Below the pieces are notes generated by a model, which had not been told where the DNA came from, did not search any database, and saw only the letters and a list, made by a program, of their open reading frames with translations. The position numbers were made by a program, and so were the translations under genes. This document shows positions 1-6,795 of a stretch of DNA of 8,423 bases, in pieces. Positions within the stretch are counted from its first letter, which is position 1. Each line of letters starts with the position of its first letter. Source of the stretch: Candidatus Corynebacterium faecipullorum (lineage in GTDB: Bacteria; Actinomycetota; Actinomycetes; Mycobacteriales; Mycobacteriaceae); the NCBI GenBank assembly GCA_019114925.1, contig DXEO01000200.1:1-8423 (forward strand), given 5' to 3'.

Positions 1-493
1 GCCCGGAGTTCGGATCGTTGCGGATAGCCGAGCAGGTGTGCTCCGGAAGATACTTCACGAAGGCACGCATGGTCTGCTGCTCATACATGCCGCGCACTAG
101 GCCGTTAATACCATCGATGTCCTCCTGGCTGGCGGCCTCACCCTGCACTGGTTCAACCTTGGGCATGTTCTGGAAAGGATCAGCGCCGTCTTCGAAGGGG
201 TTGGCCAGAGTCTGGTTCGCACCCTCGGAGTTCTCCCCCTCCGGCTCGGCAGCATCGTCCTTGTTCTCTTCGCCGTCCTTCTTGTCGTCCCCCTCCTTCT
301 TCTCCTCAGAAGTCTTCTCTTCCGTCTCCTTTTCAGACGTCTTTTCCTGGGACTTCGTCGTCGTAGTGGTCTTTGCCGCAGAGGATCCAGTATCGCCTGC
401 ATTCTCGTCATCGGAACCACAAGCAGCCAAGGAAAGCGGTGCAACGATCGCAACAGCAATGAGGGACTTCTTGGCAGGCGTCAGAAAAGACAA
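1..493 (-). CDS. Secreted lipoprotein with charged linker, N-terminal part
   Basis: This is a predicted exported lipoprotein whose 3' end lies beyond the left edge; about 164 residues are visible. The start is a TTG at 493, chosen because an AGGAG box lies 7 bases upstream and because it begins a textbook signal peptide: a short N-region with two lysines (K8, K9), a hydrophobic core around residues 11-22, and the lipobox L-A-A-C with the lipidated cysteine at position 25. Residues about 26-90 form a low-complexity linker made almost entirely of Lys, Glu, Asp, Thr and Ser, opening with five threonines. A more normal globular sequence follows, containing MYEQQTMRAFVKYLPEHTC near the window edge. 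Mature protein should sit on the outer face of the cytoplasmic membrane, with the linker spanning the cell wall. The globular part may be an NTF2-like or lumazine-binding-like fold, but that is a guess; function is unknown. It is divergent from the TetR gene. Confidence 0.82.
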   Translation of the reverse strand, partial: MSFLTPAKKSLIAVAIVAPLSLAACGSDDENAGDTGSSAAKTTTTTKSQEKTSEKETEEKTSEEKKEGDDKKDGEENKDDAAEPEGENSEGANQTLANPFEDGADPFQNMPKVEPVQGEAASQEDIDGINGLVRGMYEQQTMRAFVKYLPEHTCSAIRNDPNSG

Positions 494-500
494 GGGATTA

Positions 501-505
501 CTCCT
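501..505 (-). promoter_or_regulatory. Ribosome binding site deciding a TTG start
   Basis: On the minus strand the sequence reads AGGAG, then seven bases, then TTG at 493. This near-ideal spacing, with the signal peptide that follows, is why the lipoprotein start is placed at TTG. A very AT-rich run (TATATATATTT on the minus strand, 505-516) lies immediately upstream. Confidence 0.75.
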
Positions 506-618
506 AAATATATATAGAGAGCGATAGGTTAAACCACGCTGGGCGCGGTGTGTGCTCTTGGGCAACTTGAATAACCTTAACAAGGGCTGTTTAAAGAATT
601 CATATTTTACACCTTTAA

Positions 619-652
619 GCTTCCTGTGAGCCTCACGTGGGCTTCCTCTCAC
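619..652. promoter_or_regulatory. Candidate TetR operator: palindrome plus direct repeat
   Basis: GTGAG-C-CTCAC at 626-636 is a perfect 11-bp palindrome that stops exactly where the GTG start at 637 begins. It is embedded between two copies of GCTTCCT (619-625 and 641-647) spaced 22 bases apart, two helical turns, and another CTCAC follows at 648-652. TetR-family dimers bind palindromes, often in their own promoter and that of a divergent gene, so this is a reasonable autoregulatory operator. The binding itself is inferred. An AT-rich stretch at 587-620 just upstream is the likely place for the regulator's promoter, though no good hexamer pair stands out. Confidence 0.4.
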
Positions 653-1257
653 CGCGTAGAGTTGGTCATGTGCACCTTTCTCGCGACGCTATCGTTTCCA
701 CCGCCCTTGAGCTCTTGACCCAATACGGCCTTGCTGATGTCACCATGCGCCGAGTCGCCACCAACCTCGGAGTCGCCCCCGGCGCGCTGTACTGGCATGT
801 GGCCAACAAACAATCGCTGATCGCGGCCATGACTGCTAGAATACTCTCCCCCGTCACCGGGGAAAGCACGGCGGAGCTGGTCAGCTCTTTGCACAGTGAG
901 CTGCAACGCTGGCGCGATGGAGCTGAAGTGGCCATCGCCGGAGCATCTTTCCCCGAGTCCTCAGCGAGCGCTGACTTAGAAAAGCTATTCACAAAGGCAC
1001 TGCAGAAGGAAGCCCCCGATGCCCGGCCGGAGGATAGAGCCGTCGCCGCCCGCACTCTGATCCACTACACACTGGGCGCTACTTTCATGGAACAATCCCG
1101 CGAGCAACTCAGTGGGGCGGCGCCAGGCGGGACGTCGCCAAGCACAGCGTCTACAGCTGCCGAGAGCGCGCCGGTAGACTCCACCTCGGTGCGCGCAGCG
1201 GAACTGATGGTCGCCGGCTTAAGGTCACTGCAAGGCGAACACATACATCAGAATTGA
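637..1257 (+). CDS. TetR-family transcriptional regulator
   Basis: This is a 206-residue DNA-binding repressor-type protein. The N-terminal helix-turn-helix is clear: LSRDAIVSTALELL (14-27) forms the first helix and TMRRVATNLGVAPGALYWHV (36-55) gives the HTH with the family's signature ALYWHV. The rest is a helical, ligand-binding and dimerisation domain with low sequence conservation, including a Ser/Thr/Ala-rich stretch around residues 160-185. The ligand is unknown. The GTG start at 637 lacks a convincing ribosome binding site; a second in-frame GTG at 670 (196 residues, starting just before LSRD) is possible. I keep 637 because the extra residues contain RRVG, resembling the basic arm often seen before this helix. 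It lies 14 bases before glgX on the same strand, so the two are probably cotranscribed, and it may control glgX, itself and the divergent lipoprotein gene. Confidence 0.88.
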   Translation: MGFLSPRRVGHVHLSRDAIVSTALELLTQYGLADVTMRRVATNLGVAPGALYWHVANKQSLIAAMTARILSPVTGESTAELVSSLHSELQRWRDGAEVAIAGASFPESSASADLEKLFTKALQKEAPDARPEDRAVAARTLIHYTLGATFMEQSREQLSGAAPGGTSPSTASTAAESAPVDSTSVRAAELMVAGLRSLQGEHIHQN

Positions 1258-1271
1258 CTAAGCTAAACCTC

Positions 1272-3500
1272 ATGACTGAGACCCGCGCTGACCTAACGCC
1301 ATCTCGCCAGGTGTGGCCTGGTTCCCCCTCCCCGCTCGGCTCCACTTTTGATGGAGCCGGTACTAATTTTGCTATCTTTTCCGAAATCGCTGAGAAGGTT
1401 GAGCTCTGCCTCATTGACCAGGACGGCAACGAAGAACGCATTGAATTAACCGAGATCACCGCCCACGTCTGGCACGCCTACCTCCCGAACGTCAGCCCCG
1501 GACAGCGCTACGGATACCGCATCCACGGCCCTTATGAGCCAGAACATGGTCTGCGCTGCGATCCCTCAAAACTTCTTGTCGATCCTTATGCTCGCGCCTT
1601 CGACGGCGACTTTGATGGGGATCCCTCGCTATACTCCTACGATATCTTCGCGGAGGAGCCCGGCACCGGACGCAACCAGGATGACTCCTTGGGCCACACC
1701 ATGCTCTCCGTGGTCATCAACCCCTTCTTCGAGTGGCACGGCGACAACCGTCCACACACCCCGGCTAACGAAACAATTATCTACGAAGCCCACGTCAAGG
1801 GTATGACGATGACACACCCGGATGTGCCGGAGGAGCTGCGCGGCACCTATGCCGGCATGGCGCACCCGACGATCATCAACTACTTCAAGGACTTGGGAGT
1901 GACAGCCGTCGAGCTGCTACCGGTTCACCAGTTCTTGCAGGATGATCGCCTGCGCCAGCTTGGCCTGCGCAACTACTGGGGCTATAACACCTTCGGTTTC
2001 TTCGCCCCGCATGCCGACTATGCCTACGCCAAGAAGCCCGGCGAGGTAGTCGCTGAGTTCAAGGCCATGGTTCGCGCCTTCCATGAGGCTGGAATCGAGA
2101 TCATCCTCGATGTGGTCTACAACCACACCGCCGAAGGCAACCACATGGGCCCCACCATCGCCTTCCGCGGCATTGATAACCACGCCTATTACCGCCTGGT
2201 TGATGACAACCCCGAGCACTACATGGACTACACAGGTACCGGTAACTCCCTGAATGTCCGCCACCCACACTCACTCCAGCTGATTATGGATTCGCTGCGT
2301 TACTGGGTGACGGAAATGCGTGTGGATGGCTTCCGGTTCGACCTCGCCTCCACTCTGGCGCGGGAGCTGGATGACGTGGATAAACTCGCCACCTTTTTTG
2401 ATTTGGTCCAACAGGACCCGGTGGTCTCCAAGGTCAAACTCATCGCCGAACCCTGGGACGTGGGCCATAACGGCTACCAAGTTGGCAACTTCCCGCCCAT
2501 CTGGAGCGAATGGAACGGCAAATACCGCGATACCGTCCGTGATTTCTGGCGCGGAGAACCGGCGACGATGGGTGAATTTGCCTCACGCCTGACCGGTTCC
2601 TCCGACCTCTATGCCAATAACGGCCGCCGCCCCACCGCGTCTATCAACTTCATCACGGCCCACGATGGCTTTACGCTTCGTGATTTGGTGTCCTATAACG
2701 AAAAGCACAATTCCGAGAACGGTGAAGACAATCGCGACGGTGAGTCCCACAACCGCTCGTGGAACCATGGTGTAGAGGGGCCGACGGACGACGAAGAGAT
2801 TAAGAAGCTGCGGCGCCGCCAGGTCCGTAATTTCCTCACTACCCTCCTGCTATCCCAGGGCACCCCGATGCTGTCCCACGGCGATGAGCTGGGCCGCACC
2901 CAGAACGGCAATAACAACGTATACTGCCAGGACAACGAGATTTCCTGGATCGATTGGTCGATGCTGGAGCAGGAAAAGAACAGCGCCATGCATGGCTTCA
3001 CCAAGCGCCTGATCAACATCCGCAGGAACCACCCGGTGTTTCGCCGCCAGCGTTTCTTAGCCGGTGGCCCGTTTGGCTCTGAGGTGAAAGACCGCGATAT
3101 TGCCTGGCTCGTGCCCTCCGGCAAACTCATGACCCCGCAGGACTGGGATTTTGAATTCGGCAAGGCCCTCATGGTCTACCTCAACGGTAATGCGATTACG
3201 GAAACCACTGCCCGCGGTGAACGCATTACGGATGATTCCTTCATCATGATTTTCAACGCTCACCACGAAGACATCGAGTTCACACTGCCCAAGAAAGACC
3301 TGGGCGCTAGCTGGCGGCTCATCGTCGACACCTCCGACTCCGGTGGCTATCCGGACGAGGAGAAGCTCATCGCGGCCGAGGGTTCTATCGTGGTACAGCC
3401 GCGCACGACGCTAATCCTGCGCCAGACTGAGCCCCCGGTTTTCGACGACAGCGATAACACTGCACAATCCGCTGCCACGGCAGAAGCAAGCGATAGCTAG
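1272..3500 (+). CDS. glgX: Glycogen debranching enzyme GlgX (GH13)
   Basis: GlgX is a cytoplasmic enzyme that hydrolyses alpha-1,6 branch points of glycogen, preferentially on short branches left by glycogen phosphorylase, releasing malto-oligosaccharides. The 742-residue protein has an N-terminal CBM48-type beta domain (about 15-105), a GH13 catalytic barrel, and a C-terminal beta domain. All GH13 conserved regions are intact: DVVYNHT (280-286), DGFRFD with the nucleophile D357, IAEPWD with the general acid E393, and TAHDGFT with the transition-state aspartate D465. The isoamylase/GlgX-like motifs GYNTFGFFAP and QGTPMLSHGDE are also present. The tail after about residue 720 is acidic and Ala/Ser-rich. 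ATG at 1272 is preferred over an in-frame TTG at 1254 that overlaps the TetR stop; neither has a clear ribosome binding site, so translation may be coupled to the upstream gene. In Corynebacterium glutamicum GlgX is required for glycogen breakdown. Confidence 0.96.
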   Translation: MTETRADLTPSRQVWPGSPSPLGSTFDGAGTNFAIFSEIAEKVELCLIDQDGNEERIELTEITAHVWHAYLPNVSPGQRYGYRIHGPYEPEHGLRCDPSKLLVDPYARAFDGDFDGDPSLYSYDIFAEEPGTGRNQDDSLGHTMLSVVINPFFEWHGDNRPHTPANETIIYEAHVKGMTMTHPDVPEELRGTYAGMAHPTIINYFKDLGVTAVELLPVHQFLQDDRLRQLGLRNYWGYNTFGFFAPHADYAYAKKPGEVVAEFKAMVRAFHEAGIEIILDVVYNHTAEGNHMGPTIAFRGIDNHAYYRLVDDNPEHYMDYTGTGNSLNVRHPHSLQLIMDSLRYWVTEMRVDGFRFDLASTLARELDDVDKLATFFDLVQQDPVVSKVKLIAEPWDVGHNGYQVGNFPPIWSEWNGKYRDTVRDFWRGEPATMGEFASRLTGSSDLYANNGRRPTASINFITAHDGFTLRDLVSYNEKHNSENGEDNRDGESHNRSWNHGVEGPTDDEEIKKLRRRQVRNFLTTLLLSQGTPMLSHGDELGRTQNGNNNVYCQDNEISWIDWSMLEQEKNSAMHGFTKRLINIRRNHPVFRRQRFLAGGPFGSEVKDRDIAWLVPSGKLMTPQDWDFEFGKALMVYLNGNAITETTARGERITDDSFIMIFNAHHEDIEFTLPKKDLGASWRLIVDTSDSGGYPDEEKLIAAEGSIVVQPRTTLILRQTEPPVFDDSDNTAQSAATAEASDS

Positions 3501-3542
3501 ACTGCACTCGACCGTCTGCTGTCCACCATCAACCCCGTCCTT

Positions 3543-3550
3543 GAAAGGAA
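3543..3550 (+). promoter_or_regulatory. Ribosome binding site deciding a GTG start
   Basis: GAAAGGAA ends three bases before the GTG at 3554, placing the AAAGGA core slightly close to the start but convincing. It lies in the 53-base gap after glgX, where I see no strong terminator, so read-through from glgX is possible. Confidence 0.6.
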
Positions 3551-3553
3551 TCT

Positions 3554-4939
3554 GTGTCCTATACCGCCCACGGTGCCGTCATTGATGTCACCACCGATGC
3601 ACTCACCGTCTACCGCTCCCAGCTTGCCGCTTCCCTTGGCGCCCCAGCCCGCGAAAACCTCTCCTTAGTTGACGCCACGGGCGTGGAGTGCACGGAACCG
3701 ACGGCAACAGGGTTTGGGCAGGTCATAGTGCGCGGCACGAGCGATTCTGCAGGGCTCGTTGGGGACACAATCATCCGCTTCGCCCCCGGACAAGACGCAG
3801 CCGCCTTCACCCGCGCGGTTGAGGCAGCGCTGCGCGGCGAAGCACCGGCTGCTAGCACCGGCGTGCAAGGACTGAACTTCACCGCCGTCGATGTAGAAAC
3901 CGCCAATGATAACTGGGGCTCGGTCTGCCAGATCGGTGCGGTCCGCTTCCGCGATGGCGAAGAGACCGAATCCCGCACGTGGCTGTGCACTCCCCCTCCG
4001 GGGCTCGAGCACTTCGACGAGGTCAATATCAGCATCCACGGCATCACAGCGGAGGACGTTGCTGATGCTTCACCTTTCGCTGATGCCGCCGCCGAGCTCT
4101 TCGAGTTCCTCGGCGCAGACACGCTGGTGGCCCACAACGCGCAATTCGATTCCACGGCCCTGCGCAGTGGCCTCAAGAAGGCCGACGCCCCGGTGCCAGA
4201 AGTTCGCTTAGCCTGTTCCCTGGCACTGGCCCGCGACGCCTCCCGTGCAGGCGTCATCGACGTGGCCAACCATAAGCTTCCCACCGTCGCCTCCTTCCTC
4301 GGTGCCGAGGATTTCCGCCATCACGAGGCCACAGCGGATGCCCGCGCGGCGGGTGAAATTATCAGTGCCCTGGCCCAGCGCTTTGGTCACTCCGGGAGCA
4401 TCGAGGACTTGTTCACCACCCGTGATTTTGCGCTGGGCACATTGAGCGAGGAGTCCGTCATCCCAGTCCTGCGCGCCAACACCGCTCCGCTCTCCGCGGC
4501 CGACTTGGGCGCCGGTACGGATTTCCGCGACAAGACGCGCATGGCGGGTACAGCCCCGGGCTCAAAGAAGAAGGGCTCCGCCGCTAAGGAGCGCCGCGGT
4601 CCGGCCCCGTGGCAATCCGTATCTACACCGGAGACCATCCCAGATCCCAATCCTGATGCGGATCCGGAAGGCGCGTTATTTGGGCAGAATGTCACCCTCA
4701 CCGGTGACTTCGAGCCTTTCGACAAGGGTCTTTTGTGGTCCAAGATTGCCGAACGCGGCGGCCAGGTGGGCAAGAACGTCACGAAGAAGACCACCATCTT
4801 GGTCGTGGGCCAGTGGGCTACCAAGACCTCTAAAGAAAAGCGCGCTGAGGAGCTGCAGGGCAAAGGCCAGGACATCGCGATCTGGCAGACGGACAAGCTG
4901 TTGGAGGAGCTGCAGCTTGATGAAGCTCCGCCGTTCTAA
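3554..4939 (+). CDS. DEDDh 3'-5' exonuclease with BRCT domain (DnaQ-like)
   Basis: This 461-residue protein combines three parts. Residues 1-100 (GAVIDVTTDALTVYR, then VIVRGTSDSAG and IIRFAPGQDAAAFTRAVEAA) look like a small PH-like domain of the DUF4429 type. Residues 107-275 are a DnaQ/epsilon-type exonuclease with every catalytic residue of the DEDDh class: D113 and E115 in AVDVETAN, D199 in HNAQFD, and H257 and D262 in HEATAD. A basic, proline-rich linker (about 335-370) leads to a BRCT domain (about 374-455) with GQNVTLTGDF, the GG turn (402-403) and TTILVVG. The family trims DNA or RNA 3' ends with two metal ions; the BRCT domain suggests recruitment to DNA ends or repair partners. It is not the replicative epsilon subunit by architecture, since that lacks BRCT. 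The start is GTG with a good ribosome binding site. Its actual substrate is unknown. Confidence 0.9.
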   Translation: MSYTAHGAVIDVTTDALTVYRSQLAASLGAPARENLSLVDATGVECTEPTATGFGQVIVRGTSDSAGLVGDTIIRFAPGQDAAAFTRAVEAALRGEAPAASTGVQGLNFTAVDVETANDNWGSVCQIGAVRFRDGEETESRTWLCTPPPGLEHFDEVNISIHGITAEDVADASPFADAAAELFEFLGADTLVAHNAQFDSTALRSGLKKADAPVPEVRLACSLALARDASRAGVIDVANHKLPTVASFLGAEDFRHHEATADARAAGEIISALAQRFGHSGSIEDLFTTRDFALGTLSEESVIPVLRANTAPLSAADLGAGTDFRDKTRMAGTAPGSKKKGSAAKERRGPAPWQSVSTPETIPDPNPDADPEGALFGQNVTLTGDFEPFDKGLLWSKIAERGGQVGKNVTKKTTILVVGQWATKTSKEKRAEELQGKGQDIAIWQTDKLLEELQLDEAPPF

Positions 4940-4963
4940 CCTGCGTATCTGTTGAGCGCGGAA

Positions 4964-4989
4964 GCGCTAGAGCATCAAGGCTCTAGCGC
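4964..4989 (+). terminator. Hairpin after the exonuclease gene, probable terminator
   Basis: GCGCTAGAGC (4964-4973) and GCTCTAGCGC (4980-4989) form a perfect 10-bp stem with the six-base loop ATCAAG, 24 bases after the stop codon. The stem is strong and correctly placed for termination, but the downstream sequence is GT-rich (GTGGTGGGTTGTCT) rather than a clean T run. It may be a weak intrinsic terminator, an RNA-processing or stabilising hairpin, or, less likely, a protein-binding site given its perfect symmetry. Confidence 0.5.
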
Positions 4990-5090
4990 GTGGTGGGTTG
5001 TCTCCGAACTAGTGGGAACCTGCGAGCTTAAAGAGCAGTCCAATAAGGGCAAGGAATCTGCACTTGCCTACCACTTTGGAGAAATCCACC

Positions 5091-5699
5091 ATGACCATCG
5101 CGCTGCCCGCCTCCCTTCGCATCGACCACCTGCTCCCCGCGCTCTGCCCGAGCGAAGAGCTCAACGGAATCAAGCTCTGTGATGATGGCTTCGGTGATTC
5201 ACCTGCTAGCCTTCAGTTATCGCGCACGCTTTCGATGTCTCTGGTGCACGGCACGGGCGCCGAAGCCAAGCGCGTGAGCCAGCGCGCTGTGGACGATATG
5301 GGCTTGACCGTGCGCCAAGCGTGGGATACTGCCGCGCTGAATCTGCAACGCCGCGCACTGACGCAGCAGGGACTGCGTTTCTTTACCCGGCCTGCCGAAC
5401 TCGGGCTGAGTGGGGCGGAAAGCGGCCTCGAGGTGCGGGTGCATCGCTGCGCTATCTCGTCCTGGTTGGCTCATCCACAGGCCTTCGTTATCCTAGACAA
5501 TCATCTTCAAAGGCTTAGCCAGGCTCGGAACATTACCTACCTCGTGCCTGATGCACACACTCTCTACGCGCTGCTCAACGTTTCCCCGCAGCGCGCCACG
5601 GAACTGGCCTACCGCGCGGCCGAATTGCGCCCGCGCCATCGACCACCGCTGAGCTTGCAACCACTAGTATTGGCTAACGGCTTCCCACTGGAGGTATAG
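5091..5699 (+). CDS. Conserved-looking protein of unknown function
   Basis: I do not recognise this 202-residue protein. It has no signal peptide or membrane segment and should be cytoplasmic. Codon use matches the flanking genes. A long helical stretch (about 56-90, with MGLTVRQAWDTAALNLQRRA) is followed by a mixed alpha/beta half: VHRCAISSWLAHPQAFVILD (117-136), LVPDAHTLYALLNVS (151-165), and a helix with ELAYRAAELRP. The tail is proline-rich. The pattern of a helix ending in a conserved-looking A-x-x-x-NL followed by a strand with V-P-D faintly recalls DUF1444 (YtpQ) proteins, but this is only an impression. ATG at 5091 has GGAG nine bases upstream. An in-frame TTG at 5064, with AAGGA eight bases upstream, would add nine residues and cannot be excluded. 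It sits between the exonuclease hairpin and the alarmone synthetase gene, 52 bases ahead of the latter, so cotranscription with it is likely. Confidence 0.75.
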   Translation: MTIALPASLRIDHLLPALCPSEELNGIKLCDDGFGDSPASLQLSRTLSMSLVHGTGAEAKRVSQRAVDDMGLTVRQAWDTAALNLQRRALTQQGLRFFTRPAELGLSGAESGLEVRVHRCAISSWLAHPQAFVILDNHLQRLSQARNITYLVPDAHTLYALLNVSPQRATELAYRAAELRPRHRPPLSLQPLVLANGFPLEV

Positions 5700-5712
5700 A
5701 AGACACCTCCAG
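5688..5712 (+). other. Intercistronic hairpin across a stop codon
   Basis: CTGGAGGT (5688-5695) pairs perfectly with ACCTCCAG (5705-5712), leaving a nine-base loop that contains the TAG stop (5697-5699) of the unknown gene. It precedes the ribosome binding site of the alarmone synthetase by about 20 bases. Only a weak pyrimidine-rich stretch follows, so it is more likely an attenuation, RNA-stability or translational element than a full terminator. Ribosomes finishing the upstream gene would melt it. Confidence 0.45.
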
Positions 5713-5731
5713 ACTTTCTCCGCCGTGGCCG

Positions 5732-5738
5732 AAAGGAG
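5732..5738 (+). promoter_or_regulatory. Ribosome binding site of the alarmone synthetase gene
   Basis: AAAGGAG is a strong Shine-Dalgarno sequence, 13 bases before the ATG at 5752. That spacing is longer than usual but still the best fit: the upstream in-frame GTG at 5725 lies before this site and would put the site inside the coding sequence, and the next ATG (5767) is further away. Confidence 0.55.
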
Positions 5739-5751
5739 TCACGTTCTTAAG

Positions 5752-6756
5752 ATGGCTGAATCATCCATGTCCCGCCTGAGCAACCAGTACCATTCCTGGG
5801 TACACGCGCACCCCACCGCGGCGCAGGATTTCCGCGATGCCATCGAGGACTTGCTTAACGACGCCGGCATTATCTTCGACCGCGTCGCGACCCGCGTCAA
5901 GCTGTGGCCTTCTCTCAAGGCTAAAGCAAAGAAGCGCCGCAACAACGGCGAGCTGATGTACCCGAAGCCTTGGGAAGATATCCACGATGTTTTGGGCGTG
6001 CGAATTACCGTCTTCCACTCCACGGTTATCCCCGAAGCCCTGGAGGTTTTGGGAGAAACCTTTACCGTTTTGCGCTCGGTAGACAAGGCAGCGGAAACAC
6101 GGATTTCTGGTGGTTTTGGGTATGGCTCGCACCACTTGGTGCTAACGGTGTCCGAGGACAGCGCCGCCACGCTGGAGGAGCTCACGGATTATGTGGGCTG
6201 GACCTTCGAGATTCAAATCCGCACCGTGCTACAACACGCCTGGGCAGAATTTGAGCACGATATCCGGTACAAGCAGGGCCCGAACCCGCCCTCCCCTCAA
6301 GTCGATCGCCTCTTCACACTGGCTGCAGGCCTGATTGAGCTGGCGGACCAACAATTCGATGAGATCGCCGCACTCAAAGCCCCCAGTTCTGAGGCAGGCG
6401 ATGACGTGGAAATTACAGCCGAGACCCTCCCCGGTGTCCTCGCCATTATTCTGGGAAACCGCTTCCCACGCTCACGCTCGGAGCACTATCGCTTCCTTGC
6501 CGAGTTGCTCGAAAACAACGGCATCACTCGCTTGAGCCAGCTCAAGCAGCTGCTCGACGATGATGCCATCGCCCACGTGCACGATGCCATGCGCTACCGC
6601 TTCCGCCCAGGCCAGGTCAGGCTTATCGACGACTTGCTGCTCAACAAATTCGGCCCCCAGCACATCGAGGCCACGGCCGAGGCAGGCGACCGCAAAGACC
6701 GCAAGCGCCGCTTGAACGCGCGCCTGAAGGCGCTCAAGAACTTCCGCGGAAATTAA
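5752..6756 (+). CDS. relS: RelA/SpoT-domain small alarmone synthetase, RelS-like
   Basis: This 334-residue cytoplasmic protein transfers pyrophosphate from ATP to a guanine nucleotide, making (p)ppGpp or pGpp. The synthetase domain (about 10-200) has the family motifs in order: RVKLWPSLKAKAKKR (48-62), DVLGVRIT with the metal-binding D79, GYGSHH (123-128), FEIQIRT with the catalytic E153, and WAEFEHDIRYK (164-174). No HD hydrolase domain or TGS/ACT region is present, so it is a stand-alone synthetase, not the long bifunctional Rel. C. glutamicum carries a comparable protein called RelS; I assign the symbol on resemblance. Residues about 210-334 are an extra helical region ending in a strongly basic tail (DRKDRKRRLNARLKALKNFR), making it longer than typical small synthetases of 210-250 residues. 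GTG at 5725 is an alternative start. It is preceded closely by an unknown gene and converges with the S4-protein gene. Confidence 0.88.
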   Translation: MAESSMSRLSNQYHSWVHAHPTAAQDFRDAIEDLLNDAGIIFDRVATRVKLWPSLKAKAKKRRNNGELMYPKPWEDIHDVLGVRITVFHSTVIPEALEVLGETFTVLRSVDKAAETRISGGFGYGSHHLVLTVSEDSAATLEELTDYVGWTFEIQIRTVLQHAWAEFEHDIRYKQGPNPPSPQVDRLFTLAAGLIELADQQFDEIAALKAPSSEAGDDVEITAETLPGVLAIILGNRFPRSRSEHYRFLAELLENNGITRLSQLKQLLDDDAIAHVHDAMRYRFRPGQVRLIDDLLLNKFGPQHIEATAEAGDRKDRKRRLNARLKALKNFRGN

Positions 6757-6781
6757 TCACTCACCGCTAATCACTCACCTC
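6754..6781. repeat. Two-copy 14-bp tandem repeat at the end of relS
   Basis: TAATCACTCACCGC (6754-6767) is followed directly by TAATCACTCACCTC (6768-6781), matching at 13 of 14 positions. The first copy begins with the relS stop codon, so the repeat duplicates the stop in another frame. It looks like a small slippage duplication; no function is evident. Confidence 0.75.
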
Positions 6782-6795
6782 GCCCGCCCGCAGCG

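Noticed and set aside
97..459. Arginine-rich minus-strand frame of 120 codons
   Set aside because: It is an out-of-frame reading of the charged linker of the lipoprotein. The composition is unnatural and there is no start signal.
18..527. Plus-strand open frame of 169 codons rich in Ser, Phe and Val
   Set aside because: It is the antisense of the lipoprotein gene; its Ser/Phe runs are the complement of the Lys/Glu linker codons, and the minus strand has a signal peptide, lipobox and ribosome binding site.
626..652. Single-repeat remnant of a CRISPR or mobile element
   Set aside because: The repeats are too short and too few, and no associated genes or target-site duplications are present.
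2693..3172. Minus-strand frame of 159 codons inside glgX
   Set aside because: It is antisense to conserved GlgX sequence, including the region after the HD motif, and has no recognisable protein features.
3610..4284. Long minus-strand frame of 224 codons
   Set aside because: It lies wholly opposite the exonuclease gene, whose catalytic motifs are all on the plus strand. High GC produces such shadow frames.
4952..5182. Plus-strand frame of 76 codons starting with TTG
   Set aside because: It runs through the hairpin and into the start of the unknown protein in another frame, with no ribosome binding site.
5091..6756. Toxin-antitoxin pair formed by the unknown gene and the alarmone synthetase
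   Set aside because: Some small synthetases act as toxins, but this one resembles the housekeeping corynebacterial type and the upstream protein shows no antitoxin feature. Adjacency alone is not enough.
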